Source: Phymatolithon calcareum (Eukaryota; Rhodophyta; Florideophyceae; Hapalidiales). From it: a stretch of DNA of 64,000 bases. The stretch is from assembly GCA_977006965.1 (NCBI GenBank), contig OZ345359.1, forward strand, positions 2,852,001-2,916,000, given 5' to 3'. Shown piece by piece: positions 1 through 10,415 of this stretch. How positions within the stretch are numbered: position 1 is the stretch's first letter; each line of letters begins with the position of its first letter. Below the pieces are notes generated by a model. The model did no database searches. It was not told the origin of the DNA and worked only from the letters and a program-made list of their open reading frames with translations. A program made the translations under genes and the position numbers.

Positions 1-89
1 AGTCATAGACGACCTTGACGACACTTTATTTGTTGTATACACCATGATCTCTTACTGCACGTCCCATTAGGCGACATGGCGGAAACTAG

Positions 90-1104
90 CCGTGCCTAGG
101 TGAAGATGAAAACGATGGCGAGAGGGATTCTGAAGACGAAACCAGTTATGAGGATGAAGAAGAAAGAGAAACTGTCTCAAGCGCTAAGCCTCACAGGCTT
201 GTCGAAAAGTTACTTGAATTCGTTTCCCGAGGAAACAAAACAGCCAAGCGCTACGTTTTTTCTTTGTTTGCGCTGGGCTCTGCCGACGTTAAATCAACGA
301 GCTGAGTGAGCGGCACGCCATTTCTAACGTTCAGGTGGGAGAGTGCTTTTTTTGAGACGACGGAGCGCTCGAACCTCATAGCTTCAGGAAAGGACCTCAC
401 TGCATGACGCCATAAAACCCCTCTCAACGCTGGAGACATTCTGGCGGCACTCGACTCTCTGCACAGTATATACAAGCTAAGCTCGCAAGACGGAATTCTC
501 TGCACGATTAAGATTGGTAACGATCATTTCTATGTTCCGCTCTTCCAGCGTCAATTCAGTCTGAGGAGGCCGATCGAGCGTTGGAAGGAGATTTGCAAGG
601 TGGAGCAGTCGCCTGACATTACCGCGGACAACGAATGCTCACTGCCTGAAAGTGTCGGGTTTCAGTTATTTAGGAGACTTGCAAACATAAAAACTGTGCC
701 AGTCCGATCTAAGAGTTGTTTGTCGTACCACTACACAAATTGTCTTGTCGAGAGTTTCCCGTACAGACGGAAGATGTTGGAGAGGCTTAAAGAGATTAAC
801 CATAGCGTGAGCGGAATCCCAGTGCGCAAAAAAAAATTTGATCATGAATTCTGTTCTGTTTGTCGAGGAGTTTGTTAAGTACGAGCTAAAGAGCCACCTT
901 AGCGAAAGTCTTGATGCCTGTCCTGCAGGTATGCACTGCTGCTGTTCTGTACTCGGCACCGGATGTCAGCACGAATATGTGTATGATTGCAAGGTCTGTG
1001 CATCGACAGACATGCTCGCAGATAAGCTTGGGCGCACAGTAGACGAAATGATACCAATCTTCCGAGACGATGTTGTGGCCGACTTGATCACAATGAAGGC
1101 CTAA
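90..1104 (+). pseudogene. Broken unknown protein-coding region
   Basis: One reading frame stays open from about 90 to 878 apart from TGA codons at 303 and 405. It then appears to continue in another frame (838-1104) after an A-homopolymer at about 828-836, where a single-base slip would join the halves. The start is very acidic (runs of Asp/Glu at 105-165). The middle (408-840) is an ordinary globular composition. The C-terminal part holds many Cys/His residues (CPAGMHCCC, then a CxxC in the YDCKVCAS stretch), suggesting metal binding. I do not recognise the family. Length and composition exceed chance for this AT-rich DNA, so it is probably a decayed gene of the host or of an element extending left of the window. 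Confidence 0.45.
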
Positions 1105-1668
1105 TCTAGACTCATTTAAAACCTAATATTTAAGTATTTGTGCCACGTAGCCCGGGGTAAGTTGTAGGATGCTCGTTTTCGTGAGTCGATGCGCATATCC
1201 GACACGTTTCCGCATGCAATGGCCGGAAAACTGCTGAAAATGTACACTAATTTGTAATATTAGTGTCCCGTTTTATGCAAGGGAACTGGAGGAGGGAATG
1301 GAGAGAACTAATACTCGTAAACGAAAAGAACAAGAAAAATCGTTCTGAATTCTTCAACTTTTTAGACAGGTTTTGTTTCTTTTTACAATACTTACAGCGA
1401 GGTTCTCGAGTGTTTCCAAATCATAACAGCAGTATTGGCAAGCATATTCTTTTTATTTTGTTCTCTCAACAACACGTATCCTATTATTGATTTCATTTAC
1501 GCCGAATACAATGAAGCAAAATTAACTGAATGCATTAAACGCATACATGAGTATAGTGCTATCCCAAAAGCATTCTGTACAATATAAAGGCAGGCCACGC
1601 ATCAGAACAGGAAGATCTTTTCCACCAGCCCTCCGGATCACCTCAACCTCCTCCAATCAGACCACGCC
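1105..1668. other. Gap without recognisable gene
   Basis: AT-rich sequence upstream of the pogo-like transposase. I see no conserved frame and no inverted repeat I could confidently pair with sequence beyond 2991, so the transposon ends are not defined. Confidence 0.4.
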
Positions 1669-2991
1669 ATGCTTCCACATTTATCCAATCACGAAACGCC
1701 ACAGTGCCATCGGACGACTCAGATTGTCTCCACGAAAACCCAGCGAGAAACCGTTATGGAATGGATCAGAAACGAGGTTTACGCCTCGGGAAACACGACC
1801 CTAATTGCTTCACGCACCGTTAAGCAGTTTGCTCGCAAGCGCTTGGCGTGGGTTGACTACGTTCACAGCATGCTATTGGCTGAATTTGAACGTCTTTCAA
1901 ATGCTGGTGTTAAAATGACAAAACCCTTGGTCATAGACATTGCGTTACATACTCTGAGTGATCCGGAGTCCCCATTCCCAGGATCCTTGCTGAATGATTA
2001 CTCAAAGAAACCAATCATATCCCAAATCAAGCGCCCCTGGATCTAATCATTTCTCAGCCGGTGCAATATTGTGATACGTAAGCAGTCCGGTAATCTTCGT
2101 CGCTCGGATGATCACACTGCTTACACCGAGAAGCAAATTGCGTATCATCTCGGCGAATTGGAGCGGGACTTCCATAATGGCACTTTTTAAAATGTCATAA
2201 TTGAGAATATGGATGAAACTCACTTTCTGTACAATATGGACAACCATTATTCGCTGGGACTCGTGGGGTCCCATGCCGTGAATTACGCCCACGTGCTATC
2301 TGGAGGAGAGGGAATATCTGTCGTTCTACGAATCAGTGGAGGAGATTCGCCGGCTCTCACGGCACCGTTTATCATCTTTAAGAACAAGGACCGAAATTAT
2401 CCGATTTTAAACGTTCCGGATAATGTGGACGGGGTATCATATAGGACGCAACCGCGCGGATGGATGGACCGCCAAATGTTCTTTCAATGGCTGACAGAGC
2501 CTAGGGCGATTTCTAAGGATTCTATTGGACGGACTCGAGTTCTATTCTTGGCTAATTGTTCTGGGCATAAGGATGCATCCAGCCAATCACTCGATGCCAT
2601 TAAGACAAAGCTCCGTTTTCTTCCACCTAATGCGACGCATTTGTGTCAACCACTGAATTCGGTCGTTAATCAAAAGTATAAAGAAATATGGCGCCAGGAA
2701 TGGGAGGCGGAAAAAATGCGTCGAATTGAAAATGGTGATTGGGCCCCAGCATCTGGGAAACTCCAAACCCCCGGAAAACACTATTATATGAATCTTGCAG
2801 CTCAATGCGCTGAAGTGGTGAATGCAATGAAAGACAGCAATGGCCTATCATTAGTACATAAGTCTATGATACGCTGCGGAATGGTCCTTGGCACTGACCG
2901 CACGTGGAGGGTTGATCAACTCTTTCCACATCTCCAGTCTATTGTGGAGCGGAACCATATGGAGTTTTGCGGTGCTGTCCCTGAGAATTAA
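1669..2991 (+). pseudogene. pogo/Tc1-mariner-like DDE transposase, two in-frame stops
   Basis: A single frame encodes about 440 residues interrupted only by TAA at 2044 and TAA at 2188. Between and after the stops the protein reads as a DDE_1-type transposase of the pogo/Tc1-mariner superfamily: IAYHLGELERDFHNGT, then ENMDETHF (first catalytic Asp context), RGWMDRQMFFQWL, LFLANCSGHK and LCQPLNSVV. Related elements are known to me from oomycetes. The second catalytic Asp, expected in a LFxDNCSGH context, is Ala, and the third, expected in the QPxD context, is Asn, so the copy is catalytically dead as well as interrupted. The 260-codon 3' part (2209-2991) remains open. The N-terminal HTH region lies in 1747-2043 but is weakly conserved. 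No target-site duplication was resolved. Confidence 0.8.
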
Positions 2992-4371
2992 AATAATAAA
3001 AGTTTTCCAGAGTTCTTTTGAAAACCTTTGTAGCAATAAATTTTATTTCCAAATATTTGTCGTTCCGAGTAGGATATCCACAGATTTAAGTACAACTTTT
3101 TTTGGGATACTATATCACAAAGTAGTGTAGTCATCGACGCTTTAAAGGAATGGTTGGAGGCAATTCGGCCCGCAAAAATTGATTGGTCGATCAGAGAGCG
3201 AAACAAACAATGTACACTGCTGAAAACTGGTCGGAGGAGGCATTGCTGCGCAGAAATCAATTGGGGAGCGAAGAATGGAACCGAGACTTCGCTGCAGCTA
3301 CTCGAGAAGTACGAAAGATTCTGACGGCCACTAAACGCAGAAACAAAACCCCAGGTATTACGACGCCTGTGACACGAGTTAGGGAAGTATTAAGAGCCTT
3401 TTTAGCCCAGAGCTGATATATGCGTCTCATTACCACCATCGATCGTATTACAAGTTTCTTCTCCGCCTCTAACCAGAAACAGCAGACCTCACGAGCAATC
3501 AGGAAGCTGCGCGTTACTGCGGATGTTTCCTTGAGCACTGCGGAGCCTTCCGCGTACCAGGGCTTCGGATAGCAATAGATATGTGTCGCGAATAAATGAA
3601 ATCCATTGAAAAGGAAATTGGTCCTAAAATTTTTGATTGAGAATGAGAAGAGTAGTACTGCAAATCGTATATTATGAGCAGATAGTACCTAGAGAAACAG
3701 CCTCGATTACATGATTTATTATCCCATTAAATGCTATGACGGGGTCGTACGTTGATCATCAATGTTGTGGTTATCAAATCGGCATGATCAATAATCAGCA
3801 GTTATGTAAACGTTTTATCAGCATCGTATCAGTATCCCAATTTATTCATCATATCGTAATTCAATCATTGTTTCAATTCAAGCCCTTTTAGCGCCAGCAA
3901 CCTTCAAAGTTCAAGTATTTCGTTAAAAATCGGCAACATTTTTCAAATACTTCAATCAGCGGTGTCATACTCACTTTCCCATATACATCAGCGGCGGTAT
4001 CCCGTAGACGGCATCTTCCCAAATGACTCATACCCCGGCGTTGGCAGTCCCTCTATCATCGTCAATACTCTGCTTTTGCGTTAAGCCGAGCGTTCTGCAG
4101 CATTTCGGCAAGACTTCCGCACGTGGCTGCGCGGTCAAGTATATGGCGCATGCCGGCGATGTTGCGGTTCAGATTGAGTGCAGAAGTGCAATGGCGACGT
4201 TGGGCAGGCAGGGTGTCGTGTTTAAGTATGTGGTGCGTTCAGGCGATTTGATGTCGTGCCTCCCGGTTTATGGATGGCTAGAGCGCACGATACATGTCCT
4301 GCGGAAATTACGTGGTGGTTGTTACCAGGTCATGCTACTCAGCGTCAACATCCGTGCCAAGGTCGCGCTGG
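2992..4371. other. Gap with no supported gene
   Basis: Contains short frames only (for example 3183-3416 on +, charged, unrecognised). Codon pattern and length do not separate them from chance. The 4.0-4.4 kb end may be decayed 3' flank of the reverse-strand copia remnant that follows. Confidence 0.4.
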
Positions 4372-5650
4372 TCATTACCTTCTTGAGAAGATCGGCTGGT
4401 TGGTCGTTTGCTCGGATGTACTTCGTGCAAATGATCCCCCAGATGATAAGGTCACGAATGTAGTGATACCGAATGTCGATGTTCTTCGTCCTGGCGGAGC
4501 TGTGAGTTCTTTCCGCAAGCGTTCTTGCGGTTTTACTGTCAACGAATATGGTTGCTCGACGGAACGTTTTGTCTTCCGCTCACAGTATTTGATGGCACAT
4601 CTCCAGTAGAGCTTACGCATCTAGGAAACGTCTCTAGCGCAGGACGATAATGCGACGTACTCTGCTTCTCCTGAGGAAAGAGTGATCACCGTTTGAGGGC
4701 GGCGACTCTTCCAGTATAACGGTGACCCATTAGCGCTGACAGAGTATCCTGTGGTTGACCGTCTCGTCTCCATATCACCACCCCAGTCGGGTCACAGGCT
4801 GTGGTGATTGCTGTTACGTCTAGTCTTCCGTTTCGAGGGTACAACATGCCGAGACTGGTACGGCCGGCAATGTATCGAAGACCTCTCTTCACGAAATCTA
4901 AGTGCTGTTCTGCCGGTTCATGTGGTTGTCGTGCGAGGTCTCCTACCTGGATGCTTAAGTCAGTTCTTGTGCACACGGCTAAATACAGCAAGTCTCTGAT
5001 GATCGCTCTGTATGCCGCGTGGATCTGGCGGCTAAGAATAAGTTCGTACTGGGACGCTGGCATGACATCAGCGACTACAGGCAATGTTGATCGCGCTGTA
5101 TTGGCGTTTGAAAGTGCATATTACAGTAGCCGAGTTTTGAGGTACTTTGCTTGATCGACCTTCAACCCCTACGGCCTCCTTGAGATTGTCCAGCCGATGA
5201 AAGATTGTAGTGCACCAAACATGCGCACATCATACGTTGCTTTAAGTTTTGCTTTGACTACTTCGATGAGATTTCTGCTGTTTGATGTGAATGCCATGTC
5301 GTCCACGACCACGGCTATGATGATGAACTCTTGAGTTTTTCGGAAGAAGTACAGCCGCTCGTCGAAGTTTGACGTGGGAAATCCCCAACCGGCTAACAAG
5401 TCGTGGAGTGCTGAGCACCAGATATTTTTCCAGCCTGCTTGATTCCATATTTTTCCTTTTGGAGATGGCAAAAAAACGGTTTTGCTTCAACTCTCGAAGA
5501 GTCTGTGGGCTTTGTCATGAATAACATCTGTCTCACCGTACAAGTTAGCGTTGGAGACATCTCCTCCTTCATGAGATCTTCATTGGCGACAAGAGCGAGC
5601 AGCAATCGAATGGATTCATGAGATACGAGAGGGGCGAACAGTGTGTTCAC
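4372..5650 (-). pseudogene. Ty1/copia pol fragment (RT to RNase H), lineage A
   Basis: Reverse-strand reading from 5650 down gives, in shifting frames, copia RT blocks: LFAPLVSHESIRLLLAL (5600-5650), a GLKQAG-like segment (KYGIKQAG, about 5440), and IIIAVVVDDMAF carrying the VDD catalytic box (about 5290). The connection follows as YRAIIRDLLYLAVCTRTDLS (4686-5084). The RNase H end reads IFVDSKTARTLAERTH, then RTKNIDIRYHYIRDLI and NDQPADLLKK near 4372. At least three frameshifts separate the blocks. Gag, protease, integrase and LTRs were not found, so this is a 5'-truncated internal fragment. It belongs to a different copia lineage from the element at 57.6-62.4 kb, which has VVHDLL at the RT box. 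Confidence 0.82.
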
Positions 5651-5855
5651 AAAGACGACTACAAATAAGAAAGACGCAGCTCAAGCGATTGACGTGATAC
5701 CGTAAATATCTGACTAAGCTATCTCAAAATTCTAGATGCTCGTGGAATGCGTATTAAAAATACTCGACTTTTTCGAACTTAGAAAAAATCCTGCTTCCTC
5801 AAGTAGCTCAAAATAGGAAATAGAGCAGCCAGGGTGGTGTAATGGCAGTCTCAGT
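5651..5855. other. Short spacer
   Basis: Between copia and LINE remnants. Contains an isolated A-box-like string near 5830 without a matching B box, not called as a tRNA. Confidence 0.3.
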
Positions 5856-6050
5856 TTAAACATTTACTTGTGGTCTCTTCTTATCTCCTTTAGAGCCTCT
5901 ATCTGACACAGGACTCAAATTTTTCCACAACGGTTTTCGGCATATTTGCTTGTAGAAAAATTCTTCTGCTGCCCCGATAGCGGAATGCAGTCCTTTTGTA
6001 AATGGCGACACAGATAGTACATAAGCCCATTTCAGCATAACTAGACTCTT
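5856..6050 (-). pseudogene. LINE reverse-transcriptase C-terminal fragment
   Basis: Reverse-strand translation across frames shows KWAYVLSVSPFTKGLHSAI, AAEEFFYKQI and SPVSDRGSK. These align with the LINE-1f ORF2 segment PKWEYALHVTPMTNRLLSAI, ESAEGLFYKNVFGKY and LCRLGPP (residues around 780-830). Only about 195 bp survive. Confidence 0.65.
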
Positions 6051-7323
6051 TCAGATTCTAATGTTGGTCCAATTCGAATCTTTGAACCTTAACTGCAATA
6101 TCCTGTCGCTTATTTGTCCATACAACTTCTAATACAATGCGTACTCTTCGTATTAGCTCTGAGTCTAGGTACTGGCCGTGTAGTGCCCACGGTCGTAATC
6201 GACGAGGGTTCTTTGGGCAAACAGGTCGGATCAATGCCACCTGAATGCACCTCTACCGCGCTGATGTTCGCGGAGAGAGGGCAAATAGTAAACAACCGGA
6301 ATAAACGCCTCTGAAAGTACGTTAAAGACTACTGAGAATCACCTAGAACGAGAAGCACCAGATGGAAACTTCGTTCAAGTTAAGAGACTAGGTCTTCCAG
6401 AGAGAAACAGCACATCTAAGACAGCCCTTACTGTGATCAGGGGCTTGGTTTTCAATGAATTATACAGACACGGTACTAATTGCAACACATGGTACAGAGT
6501 TCATTTTCCCCTAACTAGTGTAGACGATATCCTTGCAAGTCTACTTTTTTCTATTGGCACAGGCGCAAGCTACATGATAGATCCACGACCTATGGTTGCT
6601 CAGGGTGCCACGAAATATAAGTAGGAGACCGTAGGATAGCCCAGACAAAAAACCAGAGTTGCGAAGCCAACACTGCATTTGCGGGCGGAACAATGGAGAA
6701 TGTACTGAATATATGAGGTGCGCTACTCTGTTCTTGGATTACCTTTAAATGCTTCTCTTATGAGTGCACCTGCGCAGCGGGGTCTCGGAGGTAACTCTGA
6801 AAAACATCTTCACCTTGCACTTGTACTCCGAATGAACTAAAATCTCACATTTCTAAGTAAGAAGTCTCCCATTGGAGTGCAAAGTTTCTGCAACTGAGAG
6901 CAAATTCATTCCTCAGACGGACGTAGAGCTTCTTGCTTCTACATTGACAACTCATGTGCACCTGTATTCGACTCTCAATGGAGCGTGATAACATCATGCT
7001 CTAAGTTCGATGTTTTGTCCCAAGGGACTTGCAAGAATTAGGCCAGAGTGCCCGAGAGAGAGCGTTTAGAGGTTCCAAAATCTGTATAGAAGCTTGTCCG
7101 CCCTTCTGAAAAACATGTTGTCGCAAATGTACAGGATCAACACGCGTTTCCCGATGAGGACTGGCAAAGATAAACATTGTTGGCAAGACTTGCGTTACTG
7201 CGCTTTGACGGTGCTGGCTCTGTTCAACCTTCTCATCATCACGAATGTTATCCTCAGTGTTCTTTTCTTGGCGCTGACAACGTACATTTTCTTATTCATA
7301 GTCTTCTCCAACGGATGACGAGT
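6051..7323. other. Gap, no recognised gene
   Basis: Only short unsupported frames (6114-6314 on +, 6433-6624 on +). Composition looks like neutral decayed repeat DNA. No terminal repeat seen. Confidence 0.4.
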
Positions 7324-7403
7324 CAGAGGGATATTTGATGATTTTATTTTTGAGAGCTCCCAAAGCCTCACCTTGGAGTAACGGGGCAGCTCTTGCATAA
7401 TCT
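7324..7403 (-). other. LINE-1f 3' UTR/terminal motif
   Basis: About 80 bases after the ORF2 stop: a TTACTCCAAGG block, GGCTTTGGGAGCT, an A-rich AAAATAAAATC and a terminal ATATCCC. The same blocks in the same order end the truncated copies near 19,990 and 44,770-44,818, so this is probably the RT recognition end. Confidence 0.7.
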
Positions 7404-10400
7404 CTACGCTATAGTCATCTGGCTGCTCAAAACGTTCTTGATTCGTAATTCTCTCCCAACAAGAGCTCCGGTAAGTCTCTTGCACTCAAACTCAATTTCT
7501 GTACTCATCTTCGATGACGCTAGAGTACGTTGTAAGGCGACTAGTTCGACCACCGCGGTAATCCCACAGTACGCACCCAACACTGATTTCCTCCAAAGGG
7601 GTGCTCGGTTGAATGTCAACCTTAGGCACCTTAAACGTGTTGTTCTTTCTCCTATGTAAAGGATCCCTGGTAGCTTGCCTTCAATAGGAATCTTCATTGA
7701 CCTGCCTTCTTCTTCCTTTTCCCATACCTTAATTGTTTCTTCTCTCCTCGTCTTCTTCGTGACAGATCCCTCCTGGGATTTCTGAAGGGCTTGTCGCAAG
7801 TCTTCATACATCTTGAGATATTCAATATCCTTCATTGCTTCCTTTACGTCCTCATCTCTTCCAACGTACTCTTCTGTTTCTTCAAGGCGCTTTTTGTGCC
7901 TTACCAGGCTTAATGCAAACCTTTCTGCTTGATGACGTCTCCTCATCTTTGGTGGTCCCAGTCGGCACAGAACTCGCATTCGGTCCCGGCGGTGTTCGGC
8001 ATACTTTCCGAAAACATTTTTGTAGAACAAGCCCTCTGCCGACTCGATTGCCGAGAGCAATCGATTTGTCATTGGAGTAACGTGTAACGCATACTCCCAT
8101 TTCGGGATAATTAGCGACTTAAAGATCCTGATGCATGTCTCCGGTTTGAATCCTCGAACATTCACTCCAAGCTCCCGCAGCTTATGTATGCATCCTGCAG
8201 CATTTCGAACCCTTGCAATGGCCGTGTCATCCGTAACACCCTTGTTATTCATGCTTACCCCAAGATACGAGAGTCTCCAGGCTTGATATAGTTCTCGTCC
8301 TGCCAAGTAAAACGTGTGCTTATGAAGTCCTTTGTACTTAAGAACTTCGCTTTTTCCTGGTTTTGTGTTCCATTTCATGCCATTTTCGCTTGCCCAACTG
8401 GTCGCTATATCAAGAAGTTTCTGCATTCCTCGTCCTGTCTTCGCTTGAAGCTGAACATCATCTGCGAACAATTGCACAGGACTTTCTGAAACGTTCCTGT
8501 CTGTCTTGGAGACGGCTTCTGCGAATGTGTCCATGAATATATTGTATAGGCATGGACTAAGCGGGGAACCTTGAGGTACTCCTCGGTCGATGATACACCA
8601 CGTTTCTGTCTCGTCTCCAGCTGATGTGACCCACGATGGTTTTAACAGGTACGCAACCATCCTTGCTATCTCTTGGGGAAGTTTCTCCTTCAGCCTCTTC
8701 ATGAGGATGTCCCTGGGCACACTATCGTATGCTGCGGATAGGTCAAGAACTGCCATGAACGGATGGCCCTTTTTCATTGAACTTTTTGCCCGGAGTATAG
8801 CGAGATAAGTGGTTCTGTCTTTCCGAAAACCCAGCTGAACCTTATTGAAGCGATAGTTCTCGCGTATGTATGCATCTAGAGCTGAGTCGATGATTTTCCT
8901 GGCTTGACTTAAAAGAGATATGGGCCTGTAGTTTGCTGCTACATGAGCTGGGCCTTTCTTGTATAAGGGAATCAGAGTTGCTTGGCGCCATGCCCGAGGA
9001 AGACATTTGAGTCTCCCGCATGTTTCCCATAATGCTAGCATTATTTCGAGCCCCGCTTCTTTGTTCGCGTGCAACATTTCGACCGCAATTCCGTCTGGAC
9101 CTACCGCCTTCCCCTTCGGTGCTCTGTTGAATGCTCTTGCGATGTGCCGCTTCATTGCCCTATTGAGTGCAAACGTACGCAACGGCATATTCCAGTCTTC
9201 TTCCGCCTTACAAACACTTGAGATGTATGCTGAGAATTTGCTTGGGTGCACAGGAGCCCCGAGAGCTTTGTTTGTTCCTTTCCTCCGTGCTTTTGATTTC
9301 ATGATCTTGCTTGTGGTGTTCGCCGCCTCGCTCGGCCCCATTTTCTCAACCTCATGAAGATATCTTTCAAATTGGTCGCATTTGGCTTTTCTCACCTTCT
9401 TCTTTAACAGCATTTTCACCTCTCGGAGGGCTTCTTTGTCACTTTCGAGGCCTGTTCTCCTGTAAGTCTTATAATGCCGGGTTCGTTTCTTGGCCAGATT
9501 GTCGAGCTCCTTGTTCCAAAAACTTTTAAATCTCGGGGGCCTCGGCTTAGACGATGTCCACGGCTCCTTCAGCTTTTTCAGAAAAAGTTCATACCAGTTG
9601 TTCAACTCCCGTTTGTCAGTACAGGTATGCAGCTGCTCTATCATGCCCGGTACCCATTTCGACATTTCTTCTCTGGCCTTCGTTGTTCTTGTCAGGCTTC
9701 GCCTGGCAGTTTTTGAGATAACCTTCTTTCTTCGCTGGGTTATAATCCTGTAGTTCAGTACCCTCATTGCTACAGGAATGTGTTCTGTGACACCCTCCCA
9801 CATGCCGTTTAACAGTTCGGGTACCTCTCCTTCTAAGGACTTCGTCATGAAGATATTGATGTTGCTCTTGCCATGGTTGGATACAAATGTTGGTCTTGTT
9901 GTCGTCCTTATTCTCCAGTTGAATTTTGCGGCCCACGAAACAATCTTGTTCCCTCTCCAGTTTCCTGTGCGGTCCCAGTGCCTATGTCTTGCGTTAAGGT
10001 CACCCATGATTATCGCCTTCCCCCTGCAATGACGGTGGATGAATTCCAAGCACTTGTCGTACTCCTCTCGACTCGCAAGAGGAGATATGTATGCAACCGA
10101 CACTGCAATGTCCATCACATTTGCAACCACGACCTGGAATGCTTTTATAGCCATCTTACCCAGCACTTTGGTTGGAGTACCAGCCTTAGTAATTAAAGCT
10201 ACACCTCCTCGTGGTCGTTCTCGAGGGCCCTGAGGACGGGTAGAACAAATTTGGTCGAAATTCACCCTGATCGCTGTGTCTTCTTTCTGAAAAGTCTCCG
10301 TGAGACCAAGGACTTGCACATGGTGTTTTGCCATGATTTGGTCAACCATTTTGGGCGTCTCTGCTGATCCGCCCACGTTAAAAGTGGAGAATATTATTCT

Positions 10401-10415
10401 GTTTCCCAGGATCAT
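7404..10415 (-). CDS. LINE ORF2: AP endonuclease plus reverse transcriptase
   Basis: Intact 1003-residue protein performing target-primed reverse transcription. The endonuclease occupies residues about 8-220: STFNVGG (10-16), LGLTETF (36-42, catalytic Glu), MGDLNARH (137-144), and EGVTEHIPVA (207-216), where the usual SDH is TEH. A basic linker follows. The RT spans about 475-740: NYRPISLLS (495-503), VLDLSAAYDSVP (motif A, 556-567), RGVPQGSPLSP (motif B, 611-621), LFADDVQL (motif C, 649-656) and YLGVSMNNKG (motif E). The C-terminal 260 residues include PKWEYALHVTP and a conserved tail (AVVELVALQRTL) shared with truncated copies in the window. No RNase H or CCHC knuckle is evident. The start ATG overlaps the ORF1 stop as ATGA, pointing to termination-coupled reinitiation. 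Confidence 0.95.
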   Translation of the reverse strand: MILGNRIIFSTFNVGGSAETPKMVDQIMAKHHVQVLGLTETFQKEDTAIRVNFDQICSTRPQGPRERPRGGVALITKAGTPTKVLGKMAIKAFQVVVANVMDIAVSVAYISPLASREEYDKCLEFIHRHCRGKAIIMGDLNARHRHWDRTGNWRGNKIVSWAAKFNWRIRTTTRPTFVSNHGKSNINIFMTKSLEGEVPELLNGMWEGVTEHIPVAMRVLNYRIITQRRKKVISKTARRSLTRTTKAREEMSKWVPGMIEQLHTCTDKRELNNWYELFLKKLKEPWTSSKPRPPRFKSFWNKELDNLAKKRTRHYKTYRRTGLESDKEALREVKMLLKKKVRKAKCDQFERYLHEVEKMGPSEAANTTSKIMKSKARRKGTNKALGAPVHPSKFSAYISSVCKAEEDWNMPLRTFALNRAMKRHIARAFNRAPKGKAVGPDGIAVEMLHANKEAGLEIMLALWETCGRLKCLPRAWRQATLIPLYKKGPAHVAANYRPISLLSQARKIIDSALDAYIRENYRFNKVQLGFRKDRTTYLAILRAKSSMKKGHPFMAVLDLSAAYDSVPRDILMKRLKEKLPQEIARMVAYLLKPSWVTSAGDETETWCIIDRGVPQGSPLSPCLYNIFMDTFAEAVSKTDRNVSESPVQLFADDVQLQAKTGRGMQKLLDIATSWASENGMKWNTKPGKSEVLKYKGLHKHTFYLAGRELYQAWRLSYLGVSMNNKGVTDDTAIARVRNAAGCIHKLRELGVNVRGFKPETCIRIFKSLIIPKWEYALHVTPMTNRLLSAIESAEGLFYKNVFGKYAEHRRDRMRVLCRLGPPKMRRRHQAERFALSLVRHKKRLEETEEYVGRDEDVKEAMKDIEYLKMYEDLRQALQKSQEGSVTKKTRREETIKVWEKEEEGRSMKIPIEGKLPGILYIGERTTRLRCLRLTFNRAPLWRKSVLGAYCGITAVVELVALQRTLASSKMSTEIEFECKRLTGALVGRELRIKNVLSSQMTIA

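Noticed and set aside
4023-5154. Long plus-strand frames over 4.0-5.15 kb
   Set aside because: They are antisense shadows of the reverse-strand copia RT/RNase H remnant.
5826-5880. tRNA-like A box (TGGTGTAATGG)
   Set aside because: No matching T arm or B box and no acceptor stem. Chance match.
8959-10233. Plus-strand frames within 7.4-12.4 kb, including the 227-codon frame at 11,682-12,365
   Set aside because: Antisense shadows of LINE ORF1/ORF2. The Ser/Leu-rich composition mirrors the acidic/basic sense strand.
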